Of a stretch of 20,493 bases of DNA, positions 1 to 7,929 are shown one piece after another. The notes beneath the pieces are model-generated. The model searched no databases. It saw nothing but the letters and a program-made list of their open reading frames with translations, and was not told the origin of the DNA. The position numbers and the translations under genes were made by a program. The DNA is from CAYOEZ01 sp964402955. GTDB lineage: Bacteria; Chloroflexota; DTOL01; DAOUCN01. Numbering within the stretch: position 1 is the stretch's first letter; each line of letters begins with the position of its first letter. The DNA is taken from positions 1-20,493 of the forward strand of contig CAYOEZ010000068.1 of NCBI GenBank assembly GCA_964402955.1, in the 5' to 3' direction.

Positions 1-522
1 AATCTGTTCAAGTCGTTTCTCTACGAAGAGGCCATTGAGCGGCAACAGACTTTGGTGCTCTTGATCGACGAGGCCCAGACGCTACGATTCCCGCTGCTGG
101 AGATGCTTCGGCAGGTCGTGAACTACGAGAGCAACGACCAGAAGTTCATGCAGGTTGTCCTCTTTGCCCAAGAAGAATTCCGGGCAACCTTACGCCGAGC
201 ACACAATCTGGAGAACCGCGTCGTGATGTCTTCCACACTTGAGAACCTGAGTCTGGCAGACACCCAGGCGATGCTGCGCTTTCGCTGGCAAGTGGCCGGC
301 GGCTCAGAGTTCCCCTTCGCTGACGATGCCGTTCAGGCCATCTATGAAGCCACGCAAGGAGTTCCACGGTCGGAAGTGATCCTAGCTGACAACGCGCTTC
401 TGGCCGCTGCCTTGCGCAAGGCCGACGTAATCAGGCCCGAACTCGTGTGGCAAGTTGTACGCGATCGAGGGCTTGACGACATGGTTGAGAAGCAAGAGAC
501 GCCTAAGGAGGAGGCCACATGA
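1..522 (+). CDS. ExeA/TniB-like AAA+ ATPase, 5' truncated by window edge
   Basis: The frame is open from the first base, so the true start and the Walker A loop lie left of the window. The visible part has a Walker B motif (LLIDEAQ, about residues 20-26 of the visible protein). It continues through the pattern typical of ExeA/GspA and TniB/TnsC-type ATPases: a leucine-rich 'LEMLRQVVNYES' segment, then 'QVVLFAQEEF' at the sensor position, then 'GVPRSEVILADNALL' near the C-terminus. Such ATPases power secretion assembly or, in transposons, target selection. The neighbours here are DNA-binding rather than secretion proteins, which favours a mobile-element role (inference). The TGA stop overlaps the next ATG in an ATGA junction, so translation is coupled. 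The family is fairly sure; the biological role is not. Confidence 0.75.
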   Translation, partial: NLFKSFLYEEAIERQQTLVLLIDEAQTLRFPLLEMLRQVVNYESNDQKFMQVVLFAQEEFRATLRRAHNLENRVVMSSTLENLSLADTQAMLRFRWQVAGGSEFPFADDAVQAIYEATQGVPRSEVILADNALLAAALRKADVIRPELVWQVVRDRGLDDMVEKQETPKEEAT

Positions 523-950
523 GCGAGATGGTACCCAACCCCTACTCTGGACTTGACCAACTAATTGCTAAGCCGACTAGAGCGGAGGCAGCGCCGATTG
601 CCGCACAAAAAGCTGAGGAGGCGGAACAAGACCAGAGTGCTACAACCACGCCCAACGGCCAGGCCGAGACGCTGGAGAAGAAATCTGTGCATCCCGCTCC
701 TGCCGCCAACCTCGTGTGCGAGCTTGAACCCAATCCGCCAAACACGCCAAACCTGTACCGCAAGCAGACCATCAACTTCGGCCCCGACGACTTGGGGGCT
801 GTACAGAAGATGCAAGAAGCTCTGCGCAACGCGTATGACCTGGAGGTCAGTAAGCAAGACATCGTGCGAGCATCTGTCGAGTTTCTGCTCAAGGACCATG
901 AATTGCACAAAGAGAACAGTTATCTCGTACGCAAGTTTGTAAGGAGGTAG
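519..950 (+). CDS. small protein with ribbon-helix-helix-like C-terminus
   Basis: This 143-residue protein starts at an ATG overlapping the upstream stop by four bases, with a strong TAAGGAGG site just upstream. The first 80 residues or so are low-complexity, rich in Ala, Glu, Pro and Gln, and probably disordered. The C-terminal 60 residues look like a ribbon-helix-helix DNA-binding fold: a short strand (KQTINFG), a first helix (about 85-105), a turn (LEVSKQD) and a second helix (IVRASVEFLL). A basic tail follows (VRKFVRR). It may be a partition- or regulator-type partner of the ATPase, as with ParA/ParG-like pairs, but the assignment rests on pattern only. I do not recognise a named family. 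The stop is TAG. Confidence 0.6.
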   Translation: MSEMVPNPYSGLDQLIAKPTRAEAAPIAAQKAEEAEQDQSATTTPNGQAETLEKKSVHPAPAANLVCELEPNPPNTPNLYRKQTINFGPDDLGAVQKMQEALRNAYDLEVSKQDIVRASVEFLLKDHELHKENSYLVRKFVRR

Positions 951-969
951 TCACCCTGCCCTGACCACT

Positions 970-1728
970 ATGGATGTGAACGCCCATTTCAACAGCCAGT
1001 TTGTGATGGTTGACTTTGAGCTCCTGGACAATCCGGAGTTCATGCGTTTCGTGGGCACGACAGCGTTCGCCGTCTACCTCGTCCTGCGCCGCTATGTGTG
1101 GCGCAGCGAGGAACGCCAGCACTCGGCCGGCCTCCATGACCTCTACGCGCAAGGCCTACTCTCCTCCTCCGTGTCAGTCTCGACGCTCGCTGACAAGGTT
1201 GGCGTGTCTGAGCGCAGCATTAAGGAAGCCACGACTCGACTTGAGCGCCTGACCATTGTCCAATCGCGGGCGACAGGCCGGGAGAAGATCTACGTGCTGG
1301 GGGAGTGGGTCGACATCAGTCAGGAGAAGGACGGCAGCGTGCGCAAGGAGTGGTTCTACCTGGAGAGGGTGTTCGCTGGCAGAAGTGCAGAAATCTTCAC
1401 CGCAGACGTGCAGCCCGCCCAGGCGGCGGAGAGAGGTGAAGAAACTAGCCCGACAGCGGTGCAGGAAGTTGCCACTACTAATAGAGAAGAGAATAAAGAA
1501 GGCGTTAACGCGTTAGAAACGCAAAAAAAGGATCCTGAGCATGTGCGATATGTAGTCGATGAGATCCTTAAGGTCTGCGGAGACGAGAAGAGTCGGGGCT
1601 ACTACACCCGGCTGGCCGGCCGGCTGCCCGACCACCTGATTTTCAGGGGTCTCGCGGAGATTCGGCAAGATCCGGCCATTCGCAATCGCGGAGCAGTGCT
1701 GACATCGAAGCTCAAATCCCTCCTGTGA
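970..1728 (+). CDS. winged-helix replication-initiator-like protein
   Basis: This 252-residue protein has an N-terminal segment (FVMVDFELLDNPEFMRF, then an aliphatic helix around residues 30-45) typical of winged-helix proteins of plasmids and integrative elements that resemble DnaD or RepA-type initiators. A helix-turn-helix lies at about residues 69-95 (VSTLADKVGVSERSIKEATT), followed by a wing (RATGREKIYVLGEW). The middle (about 140-180) is a polar linker. The C-terminus (YYTRLAGRLPDHLIFRGLAEI, then 'NRGAVLTSKLKSLL') matches the helical tail common in such proteins. The ATG at 970 lies about 22 bases from the nearest AAGGAGG (941-947). A CTG at 961 is in frame and better spaced, so the start is uncertain. 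It ends the plus-strand unit. Confidence 0.6.
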   Translation: MDVNAHFNSQFVMVDFELLDNPEFMRFVGTTAFAVYLVLRRYVWRSEERQHSAGLHDLYAQGLLSSSVSVSTLADKVGVSERSIKEATTRLERLTIVQSRATGREKIYVLGEWVDISQEKDGSVRKEWFYLERVFAGRSAEIFTADVQPAQAAERGEETSPTAVQEVATTNREENKEGVNALETQKKDPEHVRYVVDEILKVCGDEKSRGYYTRLAGRLPDHLIFRGLAEIRQDPAIRNRGAVLTSKLKSLL

Positions 1729-2209
1729 TGCAGTGTTCTTCGTTATACGAAAAGATGTGGTAAAGAGGCCGGACACAGCCTTACATCTTTCCCGAGCAAC
1801 CTGACCGCTGCCGACCTGCAAGCTGCATCGCCAGTCGGACTCCAAACCTTCTGTTGACTCACCCTATGTATGAATGACCGTGCGCCGCTCTCGACATGCC
1901 GTAATGTACACACCCTTGTGGCCTCTGGACGCATGTTACCATCCCGTTAGCATCGGGCCGCACGGAGGTCACCTGAGACTCCAGGCGAAGAGAAGCTCGC
2001 CTCACCGCCGGCAGCGCAGCTATCATCCCACCCGTCGCGGCATCGGCCTTGACTGAATCTTCAAGTGCCTCTGCCCCCGTCGCCTTGCCAGCTCTCCTTG
2101 TTCTTTCGTAGCTGCGGGGCCGCTCGGGCCGCTCAGAAAGCATTCGCCCCACGTCTTGACACCCCACGGGGCCTTAGGGAGTCGGCGAGTTCGCCATAGG
2201 CGGGCTACT
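1729..2209. other. convergent intergenic stretch, no gene seen
   Basis: This 481-bp stretch separates the plus-strand unit from the 3' end of the minus-strand operon. Short ORFs on both strands lack Shine-Dalgarno sites and recognisable content. It holds a 9-bp tandem repeat (GGGCCGCTC twice, near 2119-2136) and a short hairpin (GGCGA/TCGCC, 2184-2195) just beyond the operon's last stop. The hairpin has no T-run on either strand, so I do not call a terminator. Confidence 0.5.
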
Positions 2210-3196
2210 TTATCTGTATCTTAAGTCTACACGCCGGGTAGAGGGAATAGCCTGCAACCGGGGGCACAGGTCAATCATCTCACTCGTAATCAGGAACCGT
2301 CTGTCACCACGCAAGCTAGCACCATCGGATCTATCCTTCAGCAGAGATCCTTCCAGGAAGAGGACGATGAAGACCGTGCCAGCCGCTGACAACGAGCTCG
2401 CCGAACATATGTTGTGGTAGTCCTTCTTGACAAGCATTCGCTCCAGCTCTTCTGCAGATGGTCTGGGATGGCAGGCAGCAAGGTACTCGTCAACAGTAAT
2501 GGCGAGCCGTCTTCTATCACCTGGCATCTGCTCACGTGCCAGATTCCGCTCAAGAACCTCAAGGATGAGATTCAATCGCGCATAGGCTTCGTAGTCCTCG
2601 GCAGGAGGCCGGGCACTGTCTGGCTCAGCCTCCGCCAGTCTAGCGAGCAAATCATCTGCCAATTCAACAGTAGCCCGGATGCGGCTAGCAAGGCGAGCCC
2701 TTGTCCAAGAGAGCCATCGTGACTTGTACGCAAGAGGTCTGGAGATCGCAGACGCAGCTGCCTGCATTTCGGTCTTGACCTGTAGCTCGAAGTATATGCT
2801 CTCCAGCATTGGGTCCTCGCGGCCCGCTTCTGGCCTAAGTTTCAGGATGAAGTGCCGGTCATCGTAGATAAACTCTTCTGGCTTCTTCGTTCGGGGCGGT
2901 ACCGTCTTGACAACATGGAAGAGCCGCGCCACCTCCTCTTCCACATAAGGGAAGAAGGTAGCATTGGGAACGATTATGGTTGCTGCGAAGAGGTCCTCTA
3001 TGTCGCGAAATGGCTGCTCTACGCCATCCTTCTCAATCTTGGCGAGCACACTCTCCACTGGCTTAATCCGGCAGTCATATCGTCCACTGACAGATTTCGC
3101 AATTCCGCCCAAGAGGAGACTAGCCCTCTCGTCCAGAGCGCCCAATCTATCGGAGATCTGGTTATACGCGAGTTGAAGTTCGCTGGGTACTGTCAT
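2210..3196 (-). CDS. RelA/SpoT-type nucleotide pyrophosphokinase domain protein
   Basis: This 328-residue protein is the last gene of the operon. Its first 160 residues fit the RelA/SpoT synthetase fold: RIKPVES (R43, K45), the acidic strand DIEDLF (D68 aligning with the catalytic Asp), YDDRH (Y111 and H115, matching the guanine-stacking Tyr and His of the Y-x3-H motif), and FELQVKT (E137, Q139, equivalent to the ExQ of EIQIRT). A YK (157-158) follows. There is no HD hydrolase, TGS or ACT domain, so it resembles small alarmone synthetases or toxSAS enzymes with a helical C-terminal half of unknown role. The ATG overlaps the DUF262 stop as ATGA, so the two are translationally coupled. It could make (p)ppGpp or ppApp, or pyrophosphorylate tRNA. 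The product is not predictable here. Fold confidence is high, function moderate. Confidence 0.75.
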   Translation of the reverse strand: MTVPSELQLAYNQISDRLGALDERASLLLGGIAKSVSGRYDCRIKPVESVLAKIEKDGVEQPFRDIEDLFAATIIVPNATFFPYVEEEVARLFHVVKTVPPRTKKPEEFIYDDRHFILKLRPEAGREDPMLESIYFELQVKTEMQAAASAISRPLAYKSRWLSWTRARLASRIRATVELADDLLARLAEAEPDSARPPAEDYEAYARLNLILEVLERNLAREQMPGDRRRLAITVDEYLAACHPRPSAEELERMLVKKDYHNICSASSLSAAGTVFIVLFLEGSLLKDRSDGASLRGDRRFLITSEMIDLCPRLQAIPSTRRVDLRYR

Positions 3197-4218
3197 CTGC
3201 GGATAATGTACCTGATCAGTATATCCATGCGGCGTCTTCTGTTCGGTTGCTTTGTTGTTCCTGCGCGCACAGCTTGGGAGTAGGCGAATGCCTCATCATC
3301 GGCATAGACTTGGACATCGCGGTCAGGTACTGCGTCTACTCTTGCCCCGAATGCGCGGAGCTGCACCGCTGTCTGATCGATGTCGATTACTTCAGGGTTG
3401 TCAGAGTACTGTAGCAACGTGGACCACAGACTGTAGAAGTCTGCCCGATTCTGGAAACGGGTCTCGGTCACTGTATCCCGGAGATTCAGGATCATTGACT
3501 TTACAGAATCAAACCGCTGGAGATGCTGGCCACGATTTGGGATTTCCTCGTCGCACTCTGAGTAGATTTCATCCAGGGGATCTCCCTCTTGAATCCCACG
3601 CATGGTAAGGACAAACAGGACAGAAACATACTCAACATCCTTCATACGACGCATGTCGGCTTGGCCAATAAGCCCCAACTCGGCCCACAGAGGCTGCTCT
3701 GCCAGCGACTCCATGAGTGTGATGAATGCACCGCCGTATTTGGCATGACGAAGCTCCTGCTCGTTCAGGCGCTGGACATTGCGGTTAAAGCGGTCGAAGA
3801 TCTCGGTCACCTCTTCTGGGTCGATTTCATTAAGGAACTCCACTGGTAGATAGTAGCCGAAGAACTTCCTCTGGATCATGGGATCAAGTTGGCTGAAATA
3901 CTTCCCCGCCAGATCGGGAGGGCTATATTTCTCTTTTGAGACAGGAATCTTGTCTTCGAGGAACTCAACCAACGCCAAGAGGCGCTGCTTGCCATCCACC
4001 ACATGATAGGTGCTCGCGCCACTCGCCTGTACCTCAACGTTGATGAAGATAGGGGGCACAGGGTAGTTCTTGAGGATCGAGTCAATGAAGAACTGCTTGA
4101 ACTGCCGATTCCAGACACTTCTTCTCTGGTATGGCGGATCAAGATCAAGTTGCCGGGATCTATGCATGTCGAGCACCCATGCGACCGATTGAATGGTAGA
4201 TCGCCTCTCAGTAGGCAT
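3193..4218 (-). CDS. DUF262 (ParB-like) domain protein
   Basis: I start this gene at the ATG at 4218, whose A overlaps the last base of the upstream TGA, with GGGAG nine bases upstream. The protein is 341 residues. A longer reading from 4275 would overlap the glycosylase. The N-terminus carries DUF262 signatures: PPYQRRSVW (28-36) and DGKQR (75-79), the latter being the nucleotide-binding loop of the ParB/GmrS-type fold. DUF262 occurs in modification-dependent or phage-defence enzymes such as GmrSD, BrxU and SspE, where NTP binding controls a nuclease, usually a DUF1524 HNH domain. No HNH motif is visible in the C-terminal half, so this looks like a sensor or regulator half without its own nuclease. 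The stop overlaps the next gene (ATGA), pointing to a functional pair with the RelA/SpoT-like enzyme. Confidence 0.8.
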   Translation of the reverse strand: MPTERRSTIQSVAWVLDMHRSRQLDLDPPYQRRSVWNRQFKQFFIDSILKNYPVPPIFINVEVQASGASTYHVVDGKQRLLALVEFLEDKIPVSKEKYSPPDLAGKYFSQLDPMIQRKFFGYYLPVEFLNEIDPEEVTEIFDRFNRNVQRLNEQELRHAKYGGAFITLMESLAEQPLWAELGLIGQADMRRMKDVEYVSVLFVLTMRGIQEGDPLDEIYSECDEEIPNRGQHLQRFDSVKSMILNLRDTVTETRFQNRADFYSLWSTLLQYSDNPEVIDIDQTAVQLRAFGARVDAVPDRDVQVYADDEAFAYSQAVRAGTTKQPNRRRRMDILIRYIIRR

Positions 4219-4895
4219 CAGAGATCTCCCTTGTTTCCAAATGAACAATGTATCCTCACTGGGCATGCACCGCACTGCGGCTTTCTGGGGCTACATACCA
4301 GAGCACACAAATCCAGCACAGCCAGATTGTACGGCCTCGACCGTCCCGCCGGCACCAGCCCGTCCGCCAATTCCACAAGAGGCCGCTTGCGCGCTGGATT
4401 CGCGGGCAGCTTCCCTTCGATTCCGTAGAGCCTATGTAGAAACCGCGCAACGTTGGTGTCCACCACGGCCAGATCAGCCCCGTAGGCGAAGCTCAGGATC
4501 GCCCGCGCGCTATACTCCCCGATCCCCGGTAACTGCATGAGCCCAGAAAGGCTTTCTGGGATCTGGCCGCTGCACTGCTTGACCAAATGCTGTGCCAGTT
4601 GCACTAGTTCCCTTGAGCGGTAAGTCAGCCCCAATGGCCGCAAGAGGACTTCCAAATCGTCGACGGCCGCTTGACTCAAGTCCACAAGCGCTGGATAAGC
4701 GGCCAGCAGCGCGTCATATGCCCTGACAACGACCTCCTTCGCCGCTGTCTGCTGCAGCAGTTTCTCAGACACCATGATTGCATATGCGTCGCGTCGCATT
4801 CGCCAAGGGAACTCCCGCCCGTGCTCAGCAAACCAGCCCAGCAGGCTCTCCCGAAAGGCAACGAGTTCATCACCCTTGAGTTCTGGCGCAGCCAC
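4218..4895 (-). CDS. MIG-type thymine-DNA glycosylase (HhH-GPD, [4Fe-4S])
   Basis: This 225-residue member of the MutY/Nth superfamily has a helix-hairpin-helix LPGIGEYSAR (122-131), the catalytic Asp in VVDTNVAR (D146), the MutY-like SEKLLQQT (E44), and a C-terminal iron-sulphur loop C201-x6-C208-x2-C211-x5-C217. It lacks the NUDIX-like domain of MutY. The residue after the hairpin Gly-x is Tyr128, where EndoIII has Lys and MutY has Ser. Tyr there is the mark of the archaeal T:G mismatch glycosylase MIG, and the tail (ELADGLVPAGRSRPYN, CSPRKPQC) also resembles MIG. The expected job is to remove T from T:G pairs arising by deamination of 5-methylcytosine. Its place seven bases after a cytosine methyltransferase fits that. 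The start is GTG with a GAGGAG upstream. Confidence 0.85.
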   Translation of the reverse strand: MAAPELKGDELVAFRESLLGWFAEHGREFPWRMRRDAYAIMVSEKLLQQTAAKEVVVRAYDALLAAYPALVDLSQAAVDDLEVLLRPLGLTYRSRELVQLAQHLVKQCSGQIPESLSGLMQLPGIGEYSARAILSFAYGADLAVVDTNVARFLHRLYGIEGKLPANPARKRPLVELADGLVPAGRSRPYNLAVLDLCALVCSPRKPQCGACPVRIHCSFGNKGDL

Positions 4896-4902
4896 CTACT
4901 CC

Positions 4903-5970
4903 TCACTCCTCTGGCAGGCGCAACTGCTCGCTTGAGGGTACCCGAGCAGAAGGATCTCCAGCCAGAAACAGGCTCACTGCTTTCGCCAGCGCGCTTGCCA
5001 GCGGCGGAGGCACAGCGTCGCAGACCTGGCGCACCTGGTCGCTGAGCGTCCCCACGAGCACGTACTCCTTAGGGAAACCCTGCAAGAGCATGGCCTCATA
5101 GACGCTCAGCCTCCGGCTCCCTGACGGGTGGATGTGGATTTCACGGTGACCATAGGCTACAGTCCAGCTCGGTTTATCCCACGACAGGACCCGGAACGAC
5201 CTACCTTTGCCTTGTGGCTCCAGCAATGAGCCGTCGTGGAATCGCTTCGACTTCGGTTGCATCGTCCAGTGGTTGGGGTGAACGGGGATATCCTGCCATC
5301 GCAGGCCCCGCCTGAAGAAAGCTGGGGCGTCGAGCCCCTTTATCATGTCCTCAACTGTAAGCGGCGAGCTGCGCGATGCCTTCGGGAAAACATAGTCCCA
5401 ACCTGCATACTTCCTCTTGTTCCAACCAACCACAAACACTCGCGGGCGCTTCTGTGCAACACCGTAGTACTGGGCATCCATCAAGCCCTCAAAGATGTTG
5501 AATCCCGCGTCGTCGAACAGCCCTTTGAAGCGTTCAAAATCCCGGCGATGCTTGGCAAACGTGATCCCGCGCACATTCTCGAAAACGAAGAAATCGAGAT
5601 CGTATGCGGCATTGAGATCCTTCAGAATCAGCGCGTATCTGGCTGGAAGCTCGCGCCACAGCCCGCTCTGATGGTTGTTGGTGACGTTGCCGCTGGAGAA
5701 ATGCTGGCAAGGTGGCCCACCGATCACACCGCGCGGGACCATCCCCGGCCGCTTCGCCTGCAACAATAAGCTAATGTCGCTACCGTCCAATTCAGCCAGG
5801 TCTGCAACATGCGCAATACCGTCGCCATGGTTGCGACTATACGAGTCTACCGCCGTAGCGTTGATGTCCACGGCCAGCAGCGTCTCAAACCCCTCTCTGG
5901 CAAAACCGAGATCCAGCCCTCCGCACCCGCAGAACAGACTGATGATTGGTATGCGCTCGGATAAAGGCAT
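4903..5970 (-). CDS. drmMII: DNA cytosine-5 methyltransferase, DISARM DrmMII type
   Basis: This 355-residue protein has the full order of C5-methyltransferase motifs: motif I SLFCGCGGLDLGF (11-23) binding S-adenosylmethionine, motif IV GGPPCQHFS with catalytic Cys88, motif VI ENV (131-133), motif VIII QKRPR (173-177), a target-recognition region of about 100 residues, motif IX (LSVYEAMLLQGFP) and motif X near the C-terminus (PPPLASALA). It is length-typical for a solitary or defence-associated Dcm-like enzyme and appears intact. In class 2 DISARM this protein marks host DNA as self. It lies 54 bp after drmB and 7 bp before the glycosylase gene. A G-rich GGGGGTGG about 10 bases before the ATG may be the ribosome site. 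The target sequence cannot be read from the protein. Confidence 0.92.
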   Translation of the reverse strand: MPLSERIPIISLFCGCGGLDLGFAREGFETLLAVDINATAVDSYSRNHGDGIAHVADLAELDGSDISLLLQAKRPGMVPRGVIGGPPCQHFSSGNVTNNHQSGLWRELPARYALILKDLNAAYDLDFFVFENVRGITFAKHRRDFERFKGLFDDAGFNIFEGLMDAQYYGVAQKRPRVFVVGWNKRKYAGWDYVFPKASRSSPLTVEDMIKGLDAPAFFRRGLRWQDIPVHPNHWTMQPKSKRFHDGSLLEPQGKGRSFRVLSWDKPSWTVAYGHREIHIHPSGSRRLSVYEAMLLQGFPKEYVLVGTLSDQVRQVCDAVPPPLASALAKAVSLFLAGDPSARVPSSEQLRLPEE

Positions 5971-6024
5971 TCCAGCAATCCACCCCCATTGGATGTCAAG
6001 ACTCAGAGCATGCTGCCCGGTACG

Positions 6025-7929
6025 CTAGTTTCCATCAACAGCGAAATAGCCAGGAACGGTGCCCTCGAAATCCCCAACGACGGCTGCCCGGTCCAGAAAC
6101 CGGTTGAATTCCTCACACGCCGTCTCTGGTACCAAAGCGCAGTTGTGGCAGGCAGCCAAGTTGCACGAGTCGGGCCCCTGCCCGGTCCTGTTTCCCATCT
6201 CCATGCATACAGGATCAGCCGAGCACCAGCCTGCCGCCTCCAGCGCGCGAGCCAGCACCGGTTCCAGATAGCCGGGCTTACCCATTCGCACAAGGCCCCC
6301 CATCGTTCCTTCCGAATCCCCATCGGCGGTATAGATAAGAACACTTGCCATGGGCGCCTCAGCGTTCTCTGAGACATAGAGACGCTCCCGAAGTGCAGCC
6401 GAGCTGTAGCCACACTCAAATGTTAGCCGGTTCATCAGCAAGTGAGCCGTTGTATGTAGCAGCACGAAGCGCGGCGAGATGGTGCGCTCGCGCCAACTGC
6501 GTTTCGCCCGGAGACCGGCATAGGTGTTAGCCAGACGGGTGATTCTCTTGCCGACCGCGTCCTGAGCCTCCCACCGCCGCAGTCTCTCCTCACTGAACTG
6601 TAGCAGGATGCCCTCACCATGAACGGTACAAGCAGGCAGCCACGCCGCGTTCGCAGGTGGCTGATTGCGCCAGAGCATCTTGCCCAACTTCTCAATCGGT
6701 TGGTCAGTCCCAGGCAGAATGCGGGTGAAACCAGCCAGCACGCGAGTCTCACGCAGCGTGTCCACCAGCATGATGCGCGAAAAGTGCCCTTGCACAATGC
6801 TACCGTAGTCGCCGGGCGCAGCACATCGGATCATCAGCTCCTTCTCTGCCCGCTCACGCAGCAGAACCGCCAGCTCCTCTCGCCGGAACGCAGTCTCGAT
6901 GCTGTCGCCCGCCACTGCAGCACCGCCCTCTGGGGTTGTGGTGCCACTGGTGCCGAGCACAATCTCAAGTGCCGCCAAAATCTGCTGGTCGTTGTAGGGA
7001 GTGAGAAGCATTTCCTGGTGCGTCCGGATTGATTGCAGGATCTGTCGTCGCTGCAATCCCGCGTCTGCCGCCACGCTGATGTTCGTTGACAAGGGAGGCC
7101 GTTCCATCTCCGCCACCAGCTCTCGCTCAATCGCACTATGACCGCGAGGCAGATAGATGGAACTTCTGACCTGAGCATAGTAGACATTGGAGGCGTTGCG
7201 CAGCGACCCGCGTAGTGGACGGCCGCACGGCTCTGCGGCGCCTGAACCAAGCCACGGCATTCGCCCCTGGCACAAGTACTCCGCTCCTTCGGCCAGGTGG
7301 CTGCTCAAGTGGGTCATAGCCCCACCCGGATCTGCACCCGTGATCAGCCCAAGCGTGCGCTCTTCACCGCACTCGCATTTCACCTTTTGGCCGCTCAAGG
7401 ACGCGCTCCCTGTGGCCATCAGGCGCATCGGCCTGTCGCACAATGGTCGCAGCGAGTGATGCACCCATTCGCGCCACGGGAAGTCCTGGATATGGCCGCG
7501 GTCACATAGAGCGACAAACGGCACCTGGAACATGAACCGGGTCTTCTTCTCTGCCTCGCACCGCGGGCACTTCACGCTCCCGCGCTGCACGAGAGGAAAC
7601 TCCTTCAACAAGTGGCATCTTGGGCAGAAGTGCCATTGCGGGAAGCGCAGAAACGGAACCGTCATTCCTATGTTGCGCTCCTGCGGACCGCCAGTCCTGT
7701 AGTCCGGAGGCATCCGGAAGCCGGCGACTCCCAGGAGGTTCTCCAGACGCCACTCGGGCACTCGGAATTCGCTGATCTCGATGTTCCCCTGCCCATCTTC
7801 GCGCTGGAACCAGTGATCGAGCCCCGCAGTAATCAGCGAAACGCCTCCCCGCGCTACCACCATTGCGCCGGGGCCGAAAGGAGCGATCAATTGTGCCCGG
7901 CGGACGGGACCTCTGGTGTTGCTAGGCAT
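6025..7929 (-). CDS. drmB: DrmB, DUF1998 domain DISARM protein
   Basis: I choose the ATG at 7929 (634 residues) over an ATG 60 bases upstream, because GAGGAG sits seven bases before it and the protein then opens with the family-like AQLIAPFGPGAMV. Translation overlaps the drmA stop by 8 bp, so it is coupled to drmA. Cysteine-rich elements are visible: a paired CxxC module near residues 97-125 (FCPRCHLLKEF ... VKCPRCEAEK), further CxC and Cys pairs near 185-250, and a C-terminal cluster (SCNLAACHNC ... TAC) within the DUF1998 region, all likely metal-binding. DrmB partners with DrmA in a DNA-binding complex that is central to DISARM. The order, size and overlap with the helicase support the call strongly. 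Confidence 0.9.
   Translation of the reverse strand: MPSNTRGPVRRAQLIAPFGPGAMVVARGGVSLITAGLDHWFQREDGQGNIEISEFRVPEWRLENLLGVAGFRMPPDYRTGGPQERNIGMTVPFLRFPQWHFCPRCHLLKEFPLVQRGSVKCPRCEAEKKTRFMFQVPFVALCDRGHIQDFPWREWVHHSLRPLCDRPMRLMATGSASLSGQKVKCECGEERTLGLITGADPGGAMTHLSSHLAEGAEYLCQGRMPWLGSGAAEPCGRPLRGSLRNASNVYYAQVRSSIYLPRGHSAIERELVAEMERPPLSTNISVAADAGLQRRQILQSIRTHQEMLLTPYNDQQILAALEIVLGTSGTTTPEGGAAVAGDSIETAFRREELAVLLRERAEKELMIRCAAPGDYGSIVQGHFSRIMLVDTLRETRVLAGFTRILPGTDQPIEKLGKMLWRNQPPANAAWLPACTVHGEGILLQFSEERLRRWEAQDAVGKRITRLANTYAGLRAKRSWRERTISPRFVLLHTTAHLLMNRLTFECGYSSAALRERLYVSENAEAPMASVLIYTADGDSEGTMGGLVRMGKPGYLEPVLARALEAAGWCSADPVCMEMGNRTGQGPDSCNLAACHNCALVPETACEEFNRFLDRAAVVGDFEGTVPGYFAVDGN

Noticed and set aside
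4219..4275. Longer N-terminus for the DUF262 protein
   Set aside because: It would overlap the iron-sulphur tail of the glycosylase. The ATG at 4218 is coupled to the stop and has GGGAG upstream.
5236..5769. Plus-strand open frame of 177 codons opposite the methyltransferase
   Set aside because: It is fully antisense to conserved methyltransferase motifs and has no support of its own.
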